From Pseudoclavibacter terrae (GTDB taxonomy: Bacteria; Actinomycetota; Actinomycetes; Actinomycetales; Microbacteriaceae), in contig NZ_WBJX01000005.1 in NCBI RefSeq assembly GCF_008831075.1, positions 1-64,000 on the forward strand: a stretch of 64,000 nucleotides of DNA. The letters run 5' to 3'. The translations under genes and the position numbers were made by a program. This document shows, piece by piece, positions 62,902 to 64,000 of this stretch. Position 1 is the stretch's first letter. Each line of letters begins with the position of its first letter. Below the pieces are notes generated by a model. That model was not told where the DNA came from. It did no database searches and saw only the letters and a list, made by a program, of their open reading frames with translations.

Positions 62902-64000
62902 GTGACGGAGTTCCGCATTGCCCAGGAGCGCAAGCTCGAAGGCGCCATTCCAGGCCCCAAGTCCCAGGCCCTGACGGCCCGTCGTGAGGCGAGCGTCTCC
63001 GCATCGCTCGTTCCCGCAGTCCCCGTGTACGCGGCTGACGTCGATGGCGCCATCATTCGCGACGTCGACGGCAACCAGTTCGTCGACTTCGGCGCGGGCA
63101 TCGCCGTCACCAACGTCGGCGCATCCCACCCCCGCGTCGTCGCTGCCGTGCAGGAAGCCGCGTCGCACTTCACGCACACCGCCTTCGGCATCACCCCGTA
63201 CGAGGGCTACGTCGCCGTCGCCGAGAAGCTCATCGAGATCACGCCAGGCGACCACGCCAAGAAGGCCGTCCTCCTGAACTCGGGTGCCGAAGCCGTCGAG
63301 AACGCGGTCAAGATCGCCCGCCACTCGACCGGCCGCAACGCCGTCATCGCGTTCGACCACTCCTTCCACGGCCGCACGAACCTCACGATGGCCCTCACCG
63401 CGAAGAACATCCCGTACAAGGACGGCTTCGGGCCCTTCGCGCCAGAGGTCTACCGCGCGCCCATGAGCTACCCGTACCGTGACGGCCTGACCGGCGCAGA
63501 GGCGGCGGCTCGCACGATCGACGTCATCGAGAAGCAGGTCGGCGGCAAGAACGTCGCGGCCATTATTATCGAGCCCATCCAGGGCGAGGGCGGCTTCATC
63601 GTCCCCGCCGAGGGCTTCCTCCCCGCACTCGTCGAGTGGGCGAAGGCCAACGGCGTCGTCTTCATCGCCGACGAGGTGCAGGCCGGCATGTGCCGCACGG
63701 GCGCCTGGTTCGCCTCCGAGCACGAGGAGATCGTGCCCGACCTCGTCACGATCGCCAAGGGCGTCGCAGGCGGCATGCCGCTCTCGGCCGTCGTCGGCCG
63801 CGCCGAGATCATGGACAGCGTGCACGTCGGCGGACTCGGCGGCACCTACACGGGCAACCCGGTCGCCACGGCCGCCGCGCTCGCCACGATCAGCATCATG
63901 GAGGACGAGCAGCTCGCCGCCCGCGCCCTCGAGATCGAGACCATCGTGAAGACGCGCTTCGAGGCGCTCAGCGCCGAGCTCGGCGAGAACACGATCATCG
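62902..64000 (+). CDS. gabT: 4-aminobutyrate aminotransferase, 5' part (truncated by window end)
   Basis: The frame is open from GTG 62902 to the end of the window (about 366 codons; the family is about 430-450). A strong GAGGAAGGGAAG site precedes the start. It is a class III PLP aminotransferase: TAFGITPYEGYVAVAEKL, LLNSGAEAVENAVKIAR, FDHSFHGRTNLTMALT, IIIEPIQGEGGF, ADEVQAGMCRTG and the PLP Lys286 in TIAKGVAGGMPLSAV. These motifs fit GABA:2-oxoglutarate transaminase, which makes succinic semialdehyde. The frame lacks a stop inside the window, so it is a partial gene rather than a broken one. Confidence 0.92.
   Translation, partial: MTEFRIAQERKLEGAIPGPKSQALTARREASVSASLVPAVPVYAADVDGAIIRDVDGNQFVDFGAGIAVTNVGASHPRVVAAVQEAASHFTHTAFGITPYEGYVAVAEKLIEITPGDHAKKAVLLNSGAEAVENAVKIARHSTGRNAVIAFDHSFHGRTNLTMALTAKNIPYKDGFGPFAPEVYRAPMSYPYRDGLTGAEAAARTIDVIEKQVGGKNVAAIIIEPIQGEGGFIVPAEGFLPALVEWAKANGVVFIADEVQAGMCRTGAWFASEHEEIVPDLVTIAKGVAGGMPLSAVVGRAEIMDSVHVGGLGGTYTGNPVATAAALATISIMEDEQLAARALEIETIVKTRFEALSAELGENTII

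Overview
The window is high-GC DNA, mostly G/C in third codon positions, with many GTG starts, genes packed head to tail and no intergenic gap above about 300 bases. MtrA-MtrB-LpqB, a WhiB1-type Fe-S regulator, a PdtaS-type kinase, the HPF-SecA order and a MoxR/DUF58/DUF4129/DUF4350 cluster all point to an Actinomycetota chromosome. A Microbacteriaceae-like organism is my best inference from gene order and protein style; I cannot fix the genus. There is no transposase, phage gene, plasmid function or CRISPR array.

Layout. 1-192: 3' end of a 5S rRNA (end of an rRNA operon) with its terminator. 207-5784 (minus): DUF58, MoxR ATPase, DUF4350, DUF4129 and a multi-pass membrane protein, translationally coupled. 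5903-10342: mtrA-mtrB-lpqB, the envelope-stress/cell-division signalling operon. 10419-15066: comF-like phosphoribosyltransferase, hibernation factor hpf and secA. 15161-19007: small genes of unclear role plus an SAF-domain protein and a CpaE/TadZ-like ATPase, resembling a reduced pilus-assembly module. 19017-22050: pdtaS, whiB1, a small membrane protein, bcp peroxiredoxin and tRNA-Lys(CTT). 22221-27611: FAD-linked sugar/polyol oxidase, MFS exporter, and a DsbA-like + VKOR disulfide-forming pair. 27778-33578: TetR regulator, an MMPL transporter carrying a decayed ABC-ATPase-like tail, and a YhgE/Pip membrane protein. 33792-38551: TIM-barrel isomerase-like protein and a CitA/DcuS-type two-component system divergent from a DctA-type dicarboxylate transporter. 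38707-40895: CorA and a DUF418 protein. 40993-47784: complete six-gene Mrp-type Na+/H+ antiporter operon. 47835-60327: branched-chain amino acid and serine genes ilvD, ilvB, ilvN, ilvC, serA, leuB, ilvE, interrupted between serA and leuB by a three-gene ABC exporter and a membrane protein gene. 60392-64000: two small unknown proteins and a PucR regulator divergent from gabT, which runs off the window.

Most of the window is core metabolism and signalling, and I see no self-evidently new defence or mobile system. The strongest unusual signals are: (i) a family of 66-nt near-palindromes (30-nt arms, 6-nt loop) placed between convergent genes, within a wider habit of very long hairpins at convergent 3' ends; (ii) an MMPL transporter fused to a pseudo-ABC-ATPase and paired with YhgE/Pip under a TetR with tandem operators; (iii) a CpaB/CpaE-like pair with no pilus genes nearby; (iv) a repeated promoter layout with a -10 box 6-7 nt before the start codon (leaderless genes); and (v) a sharp codon-usage break near the 3' end of ilvD.
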